The notes below the pieces were generated by a model. That model made no database searches. It had not been told where the DNA came from and worked only from the letters and a program-made list of their open reading frames with translations. A program made the position numbers and the translations under genes. This document shows, piece by piece, positions 26,443-35,447 of a DNA stretch of 64,000 nt (its first letter is position 1; each line of letters begins with the position of its first letter). The DNA is from JAHRAW01 sp965212085. Lineage in GTDB: Bacteria > Pseudomonadota > Gammaproteobacteria > Arenicellales > Poriferihabitantaceae. The stretch covers positions 2,232,001 to 2,296,000 of the forward strand of contig OZ243042.1 of assembly GCA_965212085.1 (NCBI GenBank), given 5' to 3'.

Positions 26443-27209
26443 ATGTTTGAAAAAACTTTCAAAAATATAGACGACATCCTTTTCAAGGAGGCCGGATGTA
26501 CCACTGAGCTTGACTACACCGAACAGACTTCGTGGATACTTTTCCTCAAGTATCTTGACGACCTGGAAGGGGAACGGATGATGAAGTCGGGGCTTTCCGG
26601 CAAGCCCGGAGAATTTCTGATCCGCCTTTCGGCGGCAAAGAGCGCAAAGAGGTTCAGCAGAATTTTTCCATCAAGACCGGCGAGACCGCTTTCCTGTTTT
26701 TGCAGCATTTCATCAAACGCCTCAAAGCCGGCGGCCGGGCGGCGGTGGTTATCAAGAACACCTTCCTGTCGAATTCGGACAACGCATCCAAGGCTCTGCG
26801 CAAGGAATTGCTGGTGAACTGCAACCTGTACACCGTGCTTGACTGCCCCGGCGGAACTTTCCTCGGTGCCGGGGTAAAAACCGTGGTGCTGTTTTTTAAA
26901 AAGGGCGTGCAGACGCGAAAAATATGGTTCTACCAACTGGATCCTGGCCGCAGTCTCGGCAAAACCAACCCGCTGAATGACAACGACCTCGCCGAGTTCG
27001 TTGAATTGCAGAAGACTTTTGCCGACTCCGGTCAATCGTGGACGGTGGACGTGGCCGATGTTAATCAGGATACTTTTGATCTGAGCATAAAAAACCCGAA
27101 CACACCGGAAGAAGCGCCGTTAAAGCACCCGCAGGAAATCCTGGCGCAGATCAGGCTTTTGGATGAAGAGGCAAACAAGGTTTTGAAATCCATTGAGGAA
27201 CTGGTATGA
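26443..27209 (+). pseudogene. hsdM: Type I restriction-modification methyltransferase HsdM, internally deleted and frameshifted
   Basis: The first about 50 codons are a good HsdM N-terminus (MFEKTFKNIDDILFKEAG, then SWILFLKYLDDLEGERM). Near 26600 the frame breaks and continues in another frame as SDPPFGGKERKEVQQNFSIK, the remains of the NPPF catalytic region, then LQHFIKRLKAGGRAAVVIKN to the C-terminal helical domain ending IEELV. Roughly the SAM-binding first half of the catalytic domain is missing, and the NPPF Asn is Asp. It cannot methylate DNA as read. The 3' end overlaps the HEPN gene by 4 bp. Confidence 0.88.
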
Positions 27210-27631
27210 GCAAGCAAGACACACGCTGGGTTCAACGTTTCGACTACTATCAGAAGGCTCTGACACAGCTGGAAAAAGGGATTGAATTGGCATCGGAAAG
27301 GGATCTGAGCGACCTGGAAAAAGAAGGCGTTATTCAACGTTTTAAATACACTCAGGAATTGGCCGGGAATGTTCTCAAAGACTTTTACGCCGCACGGGGC
27401 GACCAAAATATACAAGGCAGCCGAGACGCTTTCCAGTTGGCTTTTGAGCGCGGGCTAATCACATCCGGGAAAGAACTGCTGGACAGCATAGATACTCGCA
27501 ACAAAACTTCTCACGCATATAACCGCGAAAAAGCCGAGGCGATATTCCACGACATTGTCAATAGATATTACGGCGCTTTTGAAGAGTTGCGAGCGGTCTT
27601 GCGCAACGAAAAAAAACAAAGGAACCTGTAA
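27206..27631 (+). CDS. HEPN-domain protein (HI0074/HepT-like), probable toxin of a HEPN-MNT module
   Basis: 141 residues, all-helical. It resembles nucleotidyltransferase substrate-binding proteins (HI0074 group). The segment RNKTSHAYN contains a perfect RX4HXY motif, which forms the RNase site of HepT toxins and whose Tyr is AMPylated by the MNT antitoxin. It sits between the hsdM remnant and the MNT-HsdS gene, 2 nt from the latter. HEPN-MNT pairs inside type I restriction operons are known. Confidence 0.82.
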   Translation: MSKQDTRWVQRFDYYQKALTQLEKGIELASERDLSDLEKEGVIQRFKYTQELAGNVLKDFYAARGDQNIQGSRDAFQLAFERGLITSGKELLDSIDTRNKTSHAYNREKAEAIFHDIVNRYYGAFEELRAVLRNEKKQRNL

Positions 27632-27633
27632 TC

Positions 27634-28560
27634 ATGTTTGGGCTGGATGTGGATACGCTGCGCGGCATAAGAGGTGCTATTTCCCGCTTTACTCACATTG
27701 AAAAAGTATTGATCTATGGTTCCCGCGCAAGGGGGAACTATAGAACCGGTTCGGATATTGACATTACGCTTCTTGGAAAAAACCTGACGCTGGATAACTC
27801 TGTCTATCCGTTGATGAGAGCGTTGGATGATCTCTACTTGCCCTACAAGTTTGATATTTCCATTTTCAATCAGTTGGAAGAGTTGGATTTTATTGAGCAT
27901 ATATTGCGGGTTGGGAAGAGTTTTTATCAGAAAGAAAATAGTGTGATGGATGTATGGGAACAATCCGCTCTTGGCACAGTTTGTGAGGTAATCGCGGGAC
28001 AATCTCCAAAGGGTAGAAATTACAATGATACAGGGGATGGGCTACCTTTCTATCAAGGCAAGAAAGAGTTTAAAGATAAGTACCTGGGTGCTCCTGCGAA
28101 GTGGATGACGCAAATAACTCGTGAAGCTATTGCCGGAGATGTTTTGATGGCTGTGAGGGCGCCAGTAGGGCCAATAAATTTCGCTACTAAACGGATTTGT
28201 ATCGGTCGTGGTCTTGCCGCCATACGTGCTGGCGAACAGGTTCATCGAGAGTTTCTATTCTATTTCCTGCTTTCGATGCAGGATGAAACTAAGGGGAATG
28301 AGGGTGCTGTTTTTGCATCAATCAAGAAAGAGCAGATTGAGTGTATTTCGTTCAGTAAGCCACCCCTTTCCGAGCAGAAGAAAATTGTGGCGGTCCTTGA
28401 TAAACTCTCGGCAGAAAAACAGTCCCTTGAACGTATCTATGAAACCAAAGACCGCGCCCTTGCAGAACTCAAACAATCCCTTCTGCATCAGGCATTCACC
28501 GGCGAATTGACCGCTGATACCAAAGCCGCCAACCGCATACTTTCGGAGGCCGGTATATGA
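27634..28560 (+). CDS. MNT nucleotidyltransferase fused to a single-TRD HsdS half
   Basis: 308 residues in one uninterrupted frame. Residues 1-100 are a minimal nucleotidyltransferase with the complete GSX10DXD motif (GSRARGNYRTGSDID). Residues about 105-300 are an HsdS target-recognition domain (WEQSALGTVCEVIAGQSPKG, APVGPINFA, GLAAIRAG) and its conserved coil (PPLSEQKKIVAVLDKLSAEK, then AELKQSLLHQAFTGELT). A normal HsdS has two such halves. The joint is near KENSVMDVWEQ, and an internal ATG at 27946 could also start the HsdS part alone. A deletion between mntA and hsdS is the simplest origin. Confidence 0.82.
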   Translation: MFGLDVDTLRGIRGAISRFTHIEKVLIYGSRARGNYRTGSDIDITLLGKNLTLDNSVYPLMRALDDLYLPYKFDISIFNQLEELDFIEHILRVGKSFYQKENSVMDVWEQSALGTVCEVIAGQSPKGRNYNDTGDGLPFYQGKKEFKDKYLGAPAKWMTQITREAIAGDVLMAVRAPVGPINFATKRICIGRGLAAIRAGEQVHREFLFYFLLSMQDETKGNEGAVFASIKKEQIECISFSKPPLSEQKKIVAVLDKLSAEKQSLERIYETKDRALAELKQSLLHQAFTGELTADTKAANRILSEAGI

Positions 28561-29975
28561 CCCCCATTGAAACACTTGAGAAATGGTTGTGTGCTCCCGC
28601 CGAGAGTGAACATCTGGAATTCAAAGTAGCTTCCCAGCAATATAACCCAGATGAAGTATTGAAATATTGCGTTGCTCTGTCTAACGAAGGCGGGGGACAC
28701 CTCGTTCTAGGGGTTACAAACACGCCGCCGAGAAAAATAACCGGTACGCGGGCGTTTCTATCGGCAAGGCAATTAAATAAACTGAAACGGATAATTGTTG
28801 AGCAGCTGCGGATCCGGGTGAATATCCATGAAATCACACATCCTGATGGACGGGTGCTGGTCTTTGAAATACCATCGCGGCCCGTTGCACAACCGCTGGG
28901 CCTTAATGGCCGCTATCTGATGCGTGCCGGCGAGAGTGTAGTTGCAATGACTCCCGACCGCTTGAAAGAAATTTTTGCCGAAAATACTGATGATTGGTTT
29001 GCACAGACGGTTATGGAAGGTATCAACGCTGAAGACGTCATCGCTCTGCTGGATACGGAAGTTTATTTTGGCTTGCTGAAACTGCCCTATCCAAGTACGG
29101 AGTCCGCGATTTTACAATGCCTTCAAGACGAAGGTTTTATTCAAAACCAATCCGAAAAATGGGCGATTACCAATTTGGGAGCTATCTTACTGGCCAACGA
29201 TATAAAAAAATTTCCCAAGGAAATTGCCCGTAAGGCAGTCCGCTTTGTGCTTTATGATGGAACCGGAAAAATCAAAACACGCAAGGATATTCAGGGGGCA
29301 TTCGGTTATGCTATTAAATTTGAAAGTTTAGTGCATTTTGTACATAACGAGGCACCACGTAATTACATTCTTGAGGAGACAGTCCGCAAAGAATATCGAA
29401 TGTTTCCCAAGCAGGCGCTACGTGAATTGATCGCCAATGCGTTAATCCATCAAGATTTCACTGTTACTGGCGCGTCAGTGATGATAGAAATGTACACGGA
29501 CAGGGTAGAAATTTCTAACCCTGGAAAACCTATTATCGAAGTTGATCGGTTCATTGACGGCTATAGGTCCCGCAATGAAAAACTAGCTGACATCATGCGT
29601 CGGTTTGGCTTTTGCGAAGAGAAAGGTAGTGGTGTTGATAAAGTCATTCAGCAAGTTGAGATTCACCAACTTCCCGCGCCGAATTTTAGAAACGACGAAA
29701 TCCGAACTATGGCCACCCTGTTTGCCCATCAGGATTTCTCCGAGATGAGTAAAAATGACCGCATCCGTGCCTGCTACCAACATTGTTGCTTGCTTTATGT
29801 TGGCAATCAGCGGATGACAAACTCGACCTTACGCAAGCGTTTCCAAGTTACCGAGAAGCAGATGGCTACAGTCTCCCTGGTTATTACTGCGACTAGAAAA
29901 AAGAACTTGATTAAACTTGACGAGAGCAAAACAAGGTCACTCCGATATGTCCGCTATTTGCCCTTCTGGGGTTGA
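28557..29975 (+). CDS. AlbA_2/Schlafen-like ATP-binding protein
   Basis: 472 residues. The N-terminal AlbA_2 (AAA_4, Schlafen-like) domain (about 10-130) has the SEHLEFK acidic motif and VALSNEGGGHLVLGV. The middle-to-C-terminal part has an HATPase_c_4-like region (about 280-385: ALRELIANALIHQDF, VEISNPGKP, EEKGSGVDKV) and ends with a winged-helix-like segment. Such genes are often embedded in type I restriction loci, and their role is not firmly established. It overlaps the MNT-HsdS stop by 4 bp, so it belongs to the same transcript. It appears intact. Confidence 0.8.
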   Translation: MTPIETLEKWLCAPAESEHLEFKVASQQYNPDEVLKYCVALSNEGGGHLVLGVTNTPPRKITGTRAFLSARQLNKLKRIIVEQLRIRVNIHEITHPDGRVLVFEIPSRPVAQPLGLNGRYLMRAGESVVAMTPDRLKEIFAENTDDWFAQTVMEGINAEDVIALLDTEVYFGLLKLPYPSTESAILQCLQDEGFIQNQSEKWAITNLGAILLANDIKKFPKEIARKAVRFVLYDGTGKIKTRKDIQGAFGYAIKFESLVHFVHNEAPRNYILEETVRKEYRMFPKQALRELIANALIHQDFTVTGASVMIEMYTDRVEISNPGKPIIEVDRFIDGYRSRNEKLADIMRRFGFCEEKGSGVDKVIQQVEIHQLPAPNFRNDEIRTMATLFAHQDFSEMSKNDRIRACYQHCCLLYVGNQRMTNSTLRKRFQVTEKQMATVSLVITATRKKNLIKLDESKTRSLRYVRYLPFWG

Positions 29976-29988
29976 TAGGGCCTGTAAA

Positions 29989-30072
29989 AAGTGCTTTAAA
30001 GCAAATCAAAAAAGCCGATTTTTGAGGTTAATATCCTATAAAATACAATAAGTTAAGTGCTTTAATGCAAAA
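29989..30072 (+). promoter_or_regulatory. Candidate promoter flanked by two direct repeats, upstream of the hsdR remnant
   Basis: TTGAGG (30022-30027), 16 bp, TACAAT (30044-30049). It is flanked by two copies of AAGTGCTTTAAWGCAAA at 29989-30005 and 30055-30071, each containing a GCTTTAAAGC-like palindrome. The layout suggests an operator pair, but no regulator gene is nearby. Confidence 0.4.
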
Positions 30073-30116
30073 CTGAAAACACTTGGAATCACCCCAAATC
30101 CCGGAGACAACACACA

Positions 30117-30600
30117 TTGAACGAAGCCGAAACCCGCGCCGAACTGATTGACCCGGCCCTCAAAGCCGCCGGTTGGGGTGCGGTTGCGGGCAGCCGGGTG
30201 CGGCGCGAGGTGATTACTATCGGCCGCATCCAGGGCGCGGGCACGCGGGCGAAGCAGGACATCGCCGACTATGTTCTCGTTTATAAGAACCAGAAACTCG
30301 CGGTGATTGAGGCCAAGCGCGAGAGCGCGTCCGTTACCGAAGGGTTGGAGCAGGCCAAGAAGTACGCCCAAAAGTTGCAGACCTCGTTCGCCTACGCCAC
30401 GAACGGCCACGGCATTTACCGCGTGGATATGCGCATCGGTGAGGAGGGGCATGCCGATCGTTACCCTACGCCGGACGAGTTGTGCGCGGCTTTTCGGCGA
30501 ACTGCCCGGCCTGTTCAAAAACGAAGACGAACTGCACAAGATCTGGAGCAGGTCCGATACGCGCCGGAAACTGCTCATTTTGGAAAACCACAAAAGATTT
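30117..30600 (+). pseudogene. hsdR: Type I restriction enzyme subunit HsdR, internally deleted and frameshifted
   Basis: It starts at a TTG. The N-terminal nuclease domain is recognisable (ELIDPALKAAGWG, REVITIGRIQGAGTR, DIADYVLVYKNQKLAVIEAK with the Asp and E-A-K catalytic pattern). After about 120 codons (YPTPDELCAAF) the frame changes near 30490 and continues as LFGELPGLFKNEDELHKIW and SRSDTRRKLL, which looks like the extreme C-terminal part of HsdR. The entire helicase motor is missing. It is non-functional as a translocating nuclease. Confidence 0.82.
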
Positions 30601-30750
30601 GCTATGTTATGGTGCCGTTTGCTTTACTATACCGGCCCCGGAGTTGCCGGCGAATGGTCGGCAAATGGCCGGCAAATCAGATGTTTCCCAACAGACTACC
30701 GCACACAAAATGCCCGACCGCCTGATTGAAAATCGCCATGACCACGCGCC

Positions 30751-32772
30751 ATGAGCACGGCTGACCGGCTTAACCGGCGGCGCAAGGCCAACGCCATTCG
30801 CGCCTTGAGTATGGATGCGGTGCAGCGCGCCGGGTGCGGGCATCCCGGTGCGCCTATGGGCATGGCCGATCTTGCCGAGGTGTTGTGGTCCGGCCACCTC
30901 AAGCACAACCCGAAAAATCCCCGGTGGTGCGACCGCGACCGGTTTGTGCTGTCCAACGGCCACGGCTCCATGTTGCTCTATTCGCTGCTACATTTGAGCG
31001 GCTATGAACTGACCATCGAAGACCTCCGGCAGTTTCGCCGCCTACATTCCAAAACCCCCGGCCACCCGGAATACGGCTACGCCCCCGGCGTTGAAACCAC
31101 CACCGGCCCGCTCGGCCAGGGCCTCGCCAACGCGGTGGGCATGGCCATCGCGGAAAAAACCCTGGCGGCGCAGTTCAACCGCCCGCAGCACCGGATCGTC
31201 GATCACTTCACCTACGTGTGCATGGGAGACGGCTGCCTCATGGAGGGCATATCCCACGAAGCCTGCTCCCTGGCCGGCTCGCTCAAACTCGGCAAGTTGA
31301 TCGCCTTCTACGACGACAACGGCATTTCCATTGACGGCGAAGTGAGCGGCTGGTTCAACGACGACACGCCGAAGCGTTTTGCGGCTTACGGCTGGCACGT
31401 CATCGCCACGGTGGACGGCCACGACCCGGCGGCGGTGGAGCGGGCGATCCGCGCCGCCAAAGATGAACCCGGCCGCCCCACCATCATTTGCTGCCGCACC
31501 ACCATCGGCTTTGGCGCGCCCAACAAGGCCGGCAAAGCATCCAGCCACGGCGCGCCGCTGGGGGAGGATGAAGTGGCGCTGGCGCGCGCGCAGCTGGAAT
31601 GGCCGCATCCGCCGTTTTCGGTTCCCGAAGAAATTTACGCCGCCTGGAACGCGGTGGATGCCGGGGCTGCGGTGGAGCAGGAATGGAACCGGCGGTTCGC
31701 GGCCTATCAGCAGGCCCACCCGCAACTCGCCGCCGAGTTCAGCCGCCGAGTCGCCGGGGAGTTGCCGCATGCGTGGCGGGCGCAATCCGGCGAGGTGATC
31801 GCGGCGGTCAACGCCGCCGGAGAGAGCATCGCCTCGCGCAAGGCTTCGCAGAATGCGCTGGAGCATTTCGGCCCGATGCTGCCGGAACTGCTCGGCGGCT
31901 CCGCCGACCTGACCGAGTCCAACCTGACATTGTGGTCCCAATCCGAATCCATCCGCGAGCAGCCGGCGGGCAACTATATCTACTTCGGGGTGCGTGAGTT
32001 TGCGATGGCGGCGATCGTCAACGGCATCGCGCTACACCGCGGTTTCAAGCCCTACGGTGCCACCTTCCTGATGTTCTCCGAGTACGCGCGCAACGCACTG
32101 CGCATGGCCGCCTTGATGAAAATCCCGAGCATTTTTGTGTTCACCCACGACTCCATCGGCCTCGGCGAAGACGGCCCCACCCACCAGCCCGTGGAGCAGC
32201 TGGCCAGCCTGCGGTTGATGCCGCGCATGTCGGTGTGGCGGCCCTGCGATGCGGTGGAAACCGCGGTCGCCTGGCGGCTGGCCCTTGAGTCCGTGGAGCA
32301 ACCCTTTACCCTGGCGTTTTCGCGCCAGACCCTGGCGCACCAGCCGCGCAGCGACGCGCAACTGGCGTTGATAGAAAAGGGCGGCTACGTGTTGAAGGAG
32401 TGCCGGGGCGAGGGCGCTCCCGAAGCCATCCTCATCGCCACCGGCTCCGAAGTGTCGCTGGCCATGGAAGCCGCCGAGCGGTTGAGCGAGAAACCGGTTC
32501 CGGTGCGCGTGCGCGTAGTTTCCATGCCGTCCACGGACCGCTTCGAATCCCAGGACGCCGCGTACCGGGAAGCGGTGCTGCCGCAAGCGGTGACCGCGCG
32601 GGTCGCGGTCGAAGCCGGCGTTACCGCGCTCTGGGCAAAATATGTCGGCGCGCGCGGCGTGGTGGTGGGCATCAACACGTTCGGTGAATCGGCGCCCGCC
32701 AAAGACGTGTTCAAGGCGTTTGACATCACCACGGAGCGCGTCGTCGAATGTGTCGAGCGCCTTCTTTCGTAA
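30751..32772 (+). CDS. tkt: Transketolase
   Basis: 673 residues, full length. The thiamine diphosphate motif GDGCLMEGISHEACSLAG (about 150) and catalytic His regions (GHPGAPMGMAD, FTHDSIGLGEDGPTHQP) are intact. It transfers two-carbon ketol units in the pentose phosphate pathway and the Calvin cycle. It heads a tkt-gap-pgk cluster. No Rubisco or phosphoribulokinase gene is in the window, so ordinary sugar metabolism is the safer reading. Confidence 0.96.
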   Translation: MSTADRLNRRRKANAIRALSMDAVQRAGCGHPGAPMGMADLAEVLWSGHLKHNPKNPRWCDRDRFVLSNGHGSMLLYSLLHLSGYELTIEDLRQFRRLHSKTPGHPEYGYAPGVETTTGPLGQGLANAVGMAIAEKTLAAQFNRPQHRIVDHFTYVCMGDGCLMEGISHEACSLAGSLKLGKLIAFYDDNGISIDGEVSGWFNDDTPKRFAAYGWHVIATVDGHDPAAVERAIRAAKDEPGRPTIICCRTTIGFGAPNKAGKASSHGAPLGEDEVALARAQLEWPHPPFSVPEEIYAAWNAVDAGAAVEQEWNRRFAAYQQAHPQLAAEFSRRVAGELPHAWRAQSGEVIAAVNAAGESIASRKASQNALEHFGPMLPELLGGSADLTESNLTLWSQSESIREQPAGNYIYFGVREFAMAAIVNGIALHRGFKPYGATFLMFSEYARNALRMAALMKIPSIFVFTHDSIGLGEDGPTHQPVEQLASLRLMPRMSVWRPCDAVETAVAWRLALESVEQPFTLAFSRQTLAHQPRSDAQLALIEKGGYVLKECRGEGAPEAILIATGSEVSLAMEAAERLSEKPVPVRVRVVSMPSTDRFESQDAAYREAVLPQAVTARVAVEAGVTALWAKYVGARGVVVGINTFGESAPAKDVFKAFDITTERVVECVERLLS

Positions 32773-32832
32773 CGCGGCTTTGTGATGCGGCTTTCGTGAT
32801 ACATTCAAGCAAACCGATTGTGGAGTAAAACC

Positions 32833-33834
32833 ATGACCATCAAAGTCGCCATCAACGGCTATGGCCGCATTGGCCGCAACATTCTGCGCGCCAAGTATGA
32901 ATCCGGCTATGACGAAATTCGCATCGTCGCCATCAACGACCTCGGGGACGCACAGACCAACGCCCACCTGACGCGCTACGACACCGCCCACGGCAAATTT
33001 CCGGGCAGCGTTGAGGTGTCCGGCGACGACCTCGTGGTCAACGGCGACCCCATCCGCGTGCTGGCGGAACGGGATCCGGCCAAACTGCCGTGGGGCGAGT
33101 TGGGGGTGGACGTGGTCATCGAGAGCACCGGTTTTTTTGCCGACAAGGAAAAGGCCGGCGCGCATATCGCCGGCGGCGCGCGCAAGGTCATCATCTCCGC
33201 ACCGGGGGGCGCGGACGTAGACGCCACGGTGGTCTACGGCGTCAATCACGACGTGCTCAGGGCAAGCCACACGGTAATCTCCAACGCCTCGTGCACCACC
33301 AACTGCCTGGCGCCGCTGGCCAAGGTGTTGAACGATTCGGTGGGGTTGTTGCACGGCCTGATGAACACCATCCACGCCTACACCAACGACCAGGTGCTGA
33401 CCGACGTCTATCATACTGACCTGCGCCGCGCGCGCTCGGCCACCAGTTCCATGATTCCCACCAAGACCGGCGCGGCGGCGGCGGTGGGCATGGTGCTGCC
33501 GGAACTGGACGGCAAACTGGATGGTTTTTCGGTGCGCGTGCCGACCATCAACGTGTCGCTGGTGGACCTGACCTTTGTCGCCGCCCGCGCAACCTCGGTG
33601 GAGGAAATCAACGCGTTGCTGAAGTCGGCGGCGGACGGCAAGGTGCTGGGTTACACCGACGAGCCGCTGGTGTCGGTGGACTTCAACCACTCGCCGCTGT
33701 CGTCCACCGTGGACGCCGGCATGACCCGGGTGCGCGGCGGGACGCTGGTGAAGGTGTGTTCCTGGTACGACAACGAATGGGGTTTTTCCAACCGCATGCT
33801 TGACACCACCCTGGCCTTGATGAACGCGCCTTGA
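32833..33834 (+). CDS. gap: Glyceraldehyde-3-phosphate dehydrogenase
   Basis: 333 residues from the ATG at 32833, which has a GGAG site 8 nt upstream. The N-terminal NAD site INGYGRIGRNILRA, catalytic Cys in SNASCTTNCLAPL and the C-terminal SWYDNEWGFSNRM are all present. It lies 60 bp after tkt and 45 bp before pgk. Confidence 0.96.
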   Translation: MTIKVAINGYGRIGRNILRAKYESGYDEIRIVAINDLGDAQTNAHLTRYDTAHGKFPGSVEVSGDDLVVNGDPIRVLAERDPAKLPWGELGVDVVIESTGFFADKEKAGAHIAGGARKVIISAPGGADVDATVVYGVNHDVLRASHTVISNASCTTNCLAPLAKVLNDSVGLLHGLMNTIHAYTNDQVLTDVYHTDLRRARSATSSMIPTKTGAAAAVGMVLPELDGKLDGFSVRVPTINVSLVDLTFVAARATSVEEINALLKSAADGKVLGYTDEPLVSVDFNHSPLSSTVDAGMTRVRGGTLVKVCSWYDNEWGFSNRMLDTTLALMNAP

Positions 33835-33879
33835 TGTGCTTTGACGCGCCTTGATGCCGCCGCGACCCGCGGGCCGTCC

Positions 33880-35067
33880 ATGTCCGTAATCCCAATGGCG
33901 GCGCTTGACCTGAACGGCAAGCGCGTGCTGATACGCCAGGACCTCAACGTGCCCGTGGCCGGCGGGAAAATTGCCTCGGCGCAACGGATTGACGCCGCCC
34001 TCGGCACCATCCGCGCCGCCCTCGAAGCCGGCGCGAAAGTCATGCTCATGTCCCACGTTGGCCGCCCCGAAGAAGGCCGCGCCGATCCCGATCCCGCCCT
34101 GTCGCTGGCGCCGGTGGCCGAATACCTCGGCCATGCCCTGGGCCGTGAAGTAAAACTGTGCGCGGATTATCTGCAACGCCCGCCGGTTCCGGGCGATGGC
34201 GAAGTCATGGTGCTGGAAAACGCGCGCTTCAACACCGGCGAAAAAGCCAACGACCCGCAACTCGCCCGGCGGTACGCCGCGTTGTGCGACGTGTTCGTCA
34301 TGGATGCGTTCGGCACCGCCCACCGCACCCAGGCATCCACCCACGGCGTTACGCGCTACGCCCCCGAAGCTTGCGCCGGGCCGCTGCTGCTGGCGGAACT
34401 CGAAGCCCTGGGCAAGGCCCTGGAAAAGCCCCGGCGCCCGCTACTCGCCATCGTCGGCGGCGCCAAGGTCTCCACCAAACTGACGGTGCTGGAATCGTTG
34501 TCGGCGCGGGTAGATCAACTCATCCCCGGCGGCGGCATCGCCAATACCTTCCTTGCCGCCGCCGGACACGCGGTCGGCAAATCCCTGTATGAACCGGACC
34601 TGGTCGGCGCGGCGCGCGACTTGCTGGAACAGGCCGAGGCCCGCGGACGGCCCATCCCGCTGCCCACCGACGTGGTGGTGGCCAAGGCGTTATCCGCTGA
34701 TGCCGGCACCGAAGCGCGCGTAAAAGCGGCGCACCGGGTTGCCGGTGATGACCTGATCCTCGACGTCGGCCCGGACACCGTTCAACACTACGCGCAAATA
34801 ATCAAACGCGCCGGCACCATTCTCTGGAACGGCCCGCTGGGCGCGTTTGAGTTTGCGCACTTCGCCCACGGCACCGAATCCCTCGGCCACGCGATTGCCG
34901 AATCCCAAGCCTATTCCGTGGCCGGCGGCGGCGACACCCTGGCGGCCATAGAAAAATTCAACCTCGCCGAAAAAATATCTTGCATCACCACCGGCGGCGG
35001 CGCCTTCCTGGAACTGCTCAAAGGCAAAACCCTGCCGGCGGTGGTAGCTCTTGAAGCCCGCGCCTGA
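33880..35067 (+). CDS. pgk: Phosphoglycerate kinase
   Basis: 395 residues from the ATG at 33880. Motifs: RVLIRQDLNVPV, MSHVGRPEEG, the hinge region and nucleotide site (GGAKVSTKL, GGGDTLAAIEKF), and TGGGAFLELLKGKTLP at the C-terminus. The operon breaks here: pyk and fba, often next, are replaced by repeats and a lower-GC island. Confidence 0.95.
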   Translation: MSVIPMAALDLNGKRVLIRQDLNVPVAGGKIASAQRIDAALGTIRAALEAGAKVMLMSHVGRPEEGRADPDPALSLAPVAEYLGHALGREVKLCADYLQRPPVPGDGEVMVLENARFNTGEKANDPQLARRYAALCDVFVMDAFGTAHRTQASTHGVTRYAPEACAGPLLLAELEALGKALEKPRRPLLAIVGGAKVSTKLTVLESLSARVDQLIPGGGIANTFLAAAGHAVGKSLYEPDLVGAARDLLEQAEARGRPIPLPTDVVVAKALSADAGTEARVKAAHRVAGDDLILDVGPDTVQHYAQIIKRAGTILWNGPLGAFEFAHFAHGTESLGHAIAESQAYSVAGGGDTLAAIEKFNLAEKISCITTGGGAFLELLKGKTLPAVVALEARA

Positions 35068-35115
35068 TACTTTCGCGCCTCGCTTGCCGCCCCGCACCCC
35101 GAAACCCCGCGCTGC

Positions 35116-35186
35116 CGTCATTCCCGAGCGTTAGTGTCCGTTGCCGCGCCAGCGGCTTACGGACACTTGCGTACTCGGGAATCCAG
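35116..35186 (+). repeat. Dispersed hairpin repeat, family B
   Basis: Reads CGTCATTCCCGAGCGTTAG ... GTACTCGGGAATCCAG, with internal GTGTCCGT/ACGGACAC arms. Intact copy. Confidence 0.85.
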
Positions 35187-35216
35187 CCCCACGCACCCAC
35201 CGCCGACTAACCCCCC

Positions 35217-35287
35217 GGATTCCCAAAAGCGATGAAAAATATAGCCGTCGCCACTCCCCATTTTTCTAACATCGCTCACATTCCATA
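35217..35287 (-). repeat. Degenerate family A repeat
   Basis: Recognisable GGATTCCC start, GATGAAAAATAT and CCCATTTTTCTA core in reverse orientation. The far end is eroded. Confidence 0.5.
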
Positions 35288-35447
35288 ACATTTTTGACTC
35301 TGAAAGGGCGATTTCCATCTCAAACACCTCCCCATTTACCGCATTTTTCAACCAACCCGGCGTAATATCTGGTATGCTTCCCGGTCAAGACCACGAACGG
35401 CGCAACTCAGGCAATCCCGCCAAACCGGCCACCGAAATTAAAACACC

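Larger units (their letters stand above)
35068..35447. other. Gene-free spacer with repeats at the island boundary
   Basis: Contains a family B repeat (35116-35186) and a degraded family A repeat (35217-35287). The remainder has no recognisable gene or terminator. Base composition drops here, marking the left edge of the glycan island. Confidence 0.6.

Noticed and set aside
32032..34344. Very long open frame (770 codons) on the minus strand opposite tkt, gap and pgk
   Set aside because: It is antisense to three certain genes; GC-rich coding DNA commonly leaves the opposite frame open. The protein is Gly/His/Arg/Ala-rich without any domain.
30751..35067. tkt-gap-pgk considered as a Calvin-cycle operon
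   Set aside because: No Rubisco, phosphoribulokinase or bisphosphatase of the cbb type is next to it; the trio also serves glycolysis and the pentose phosphate pathway.
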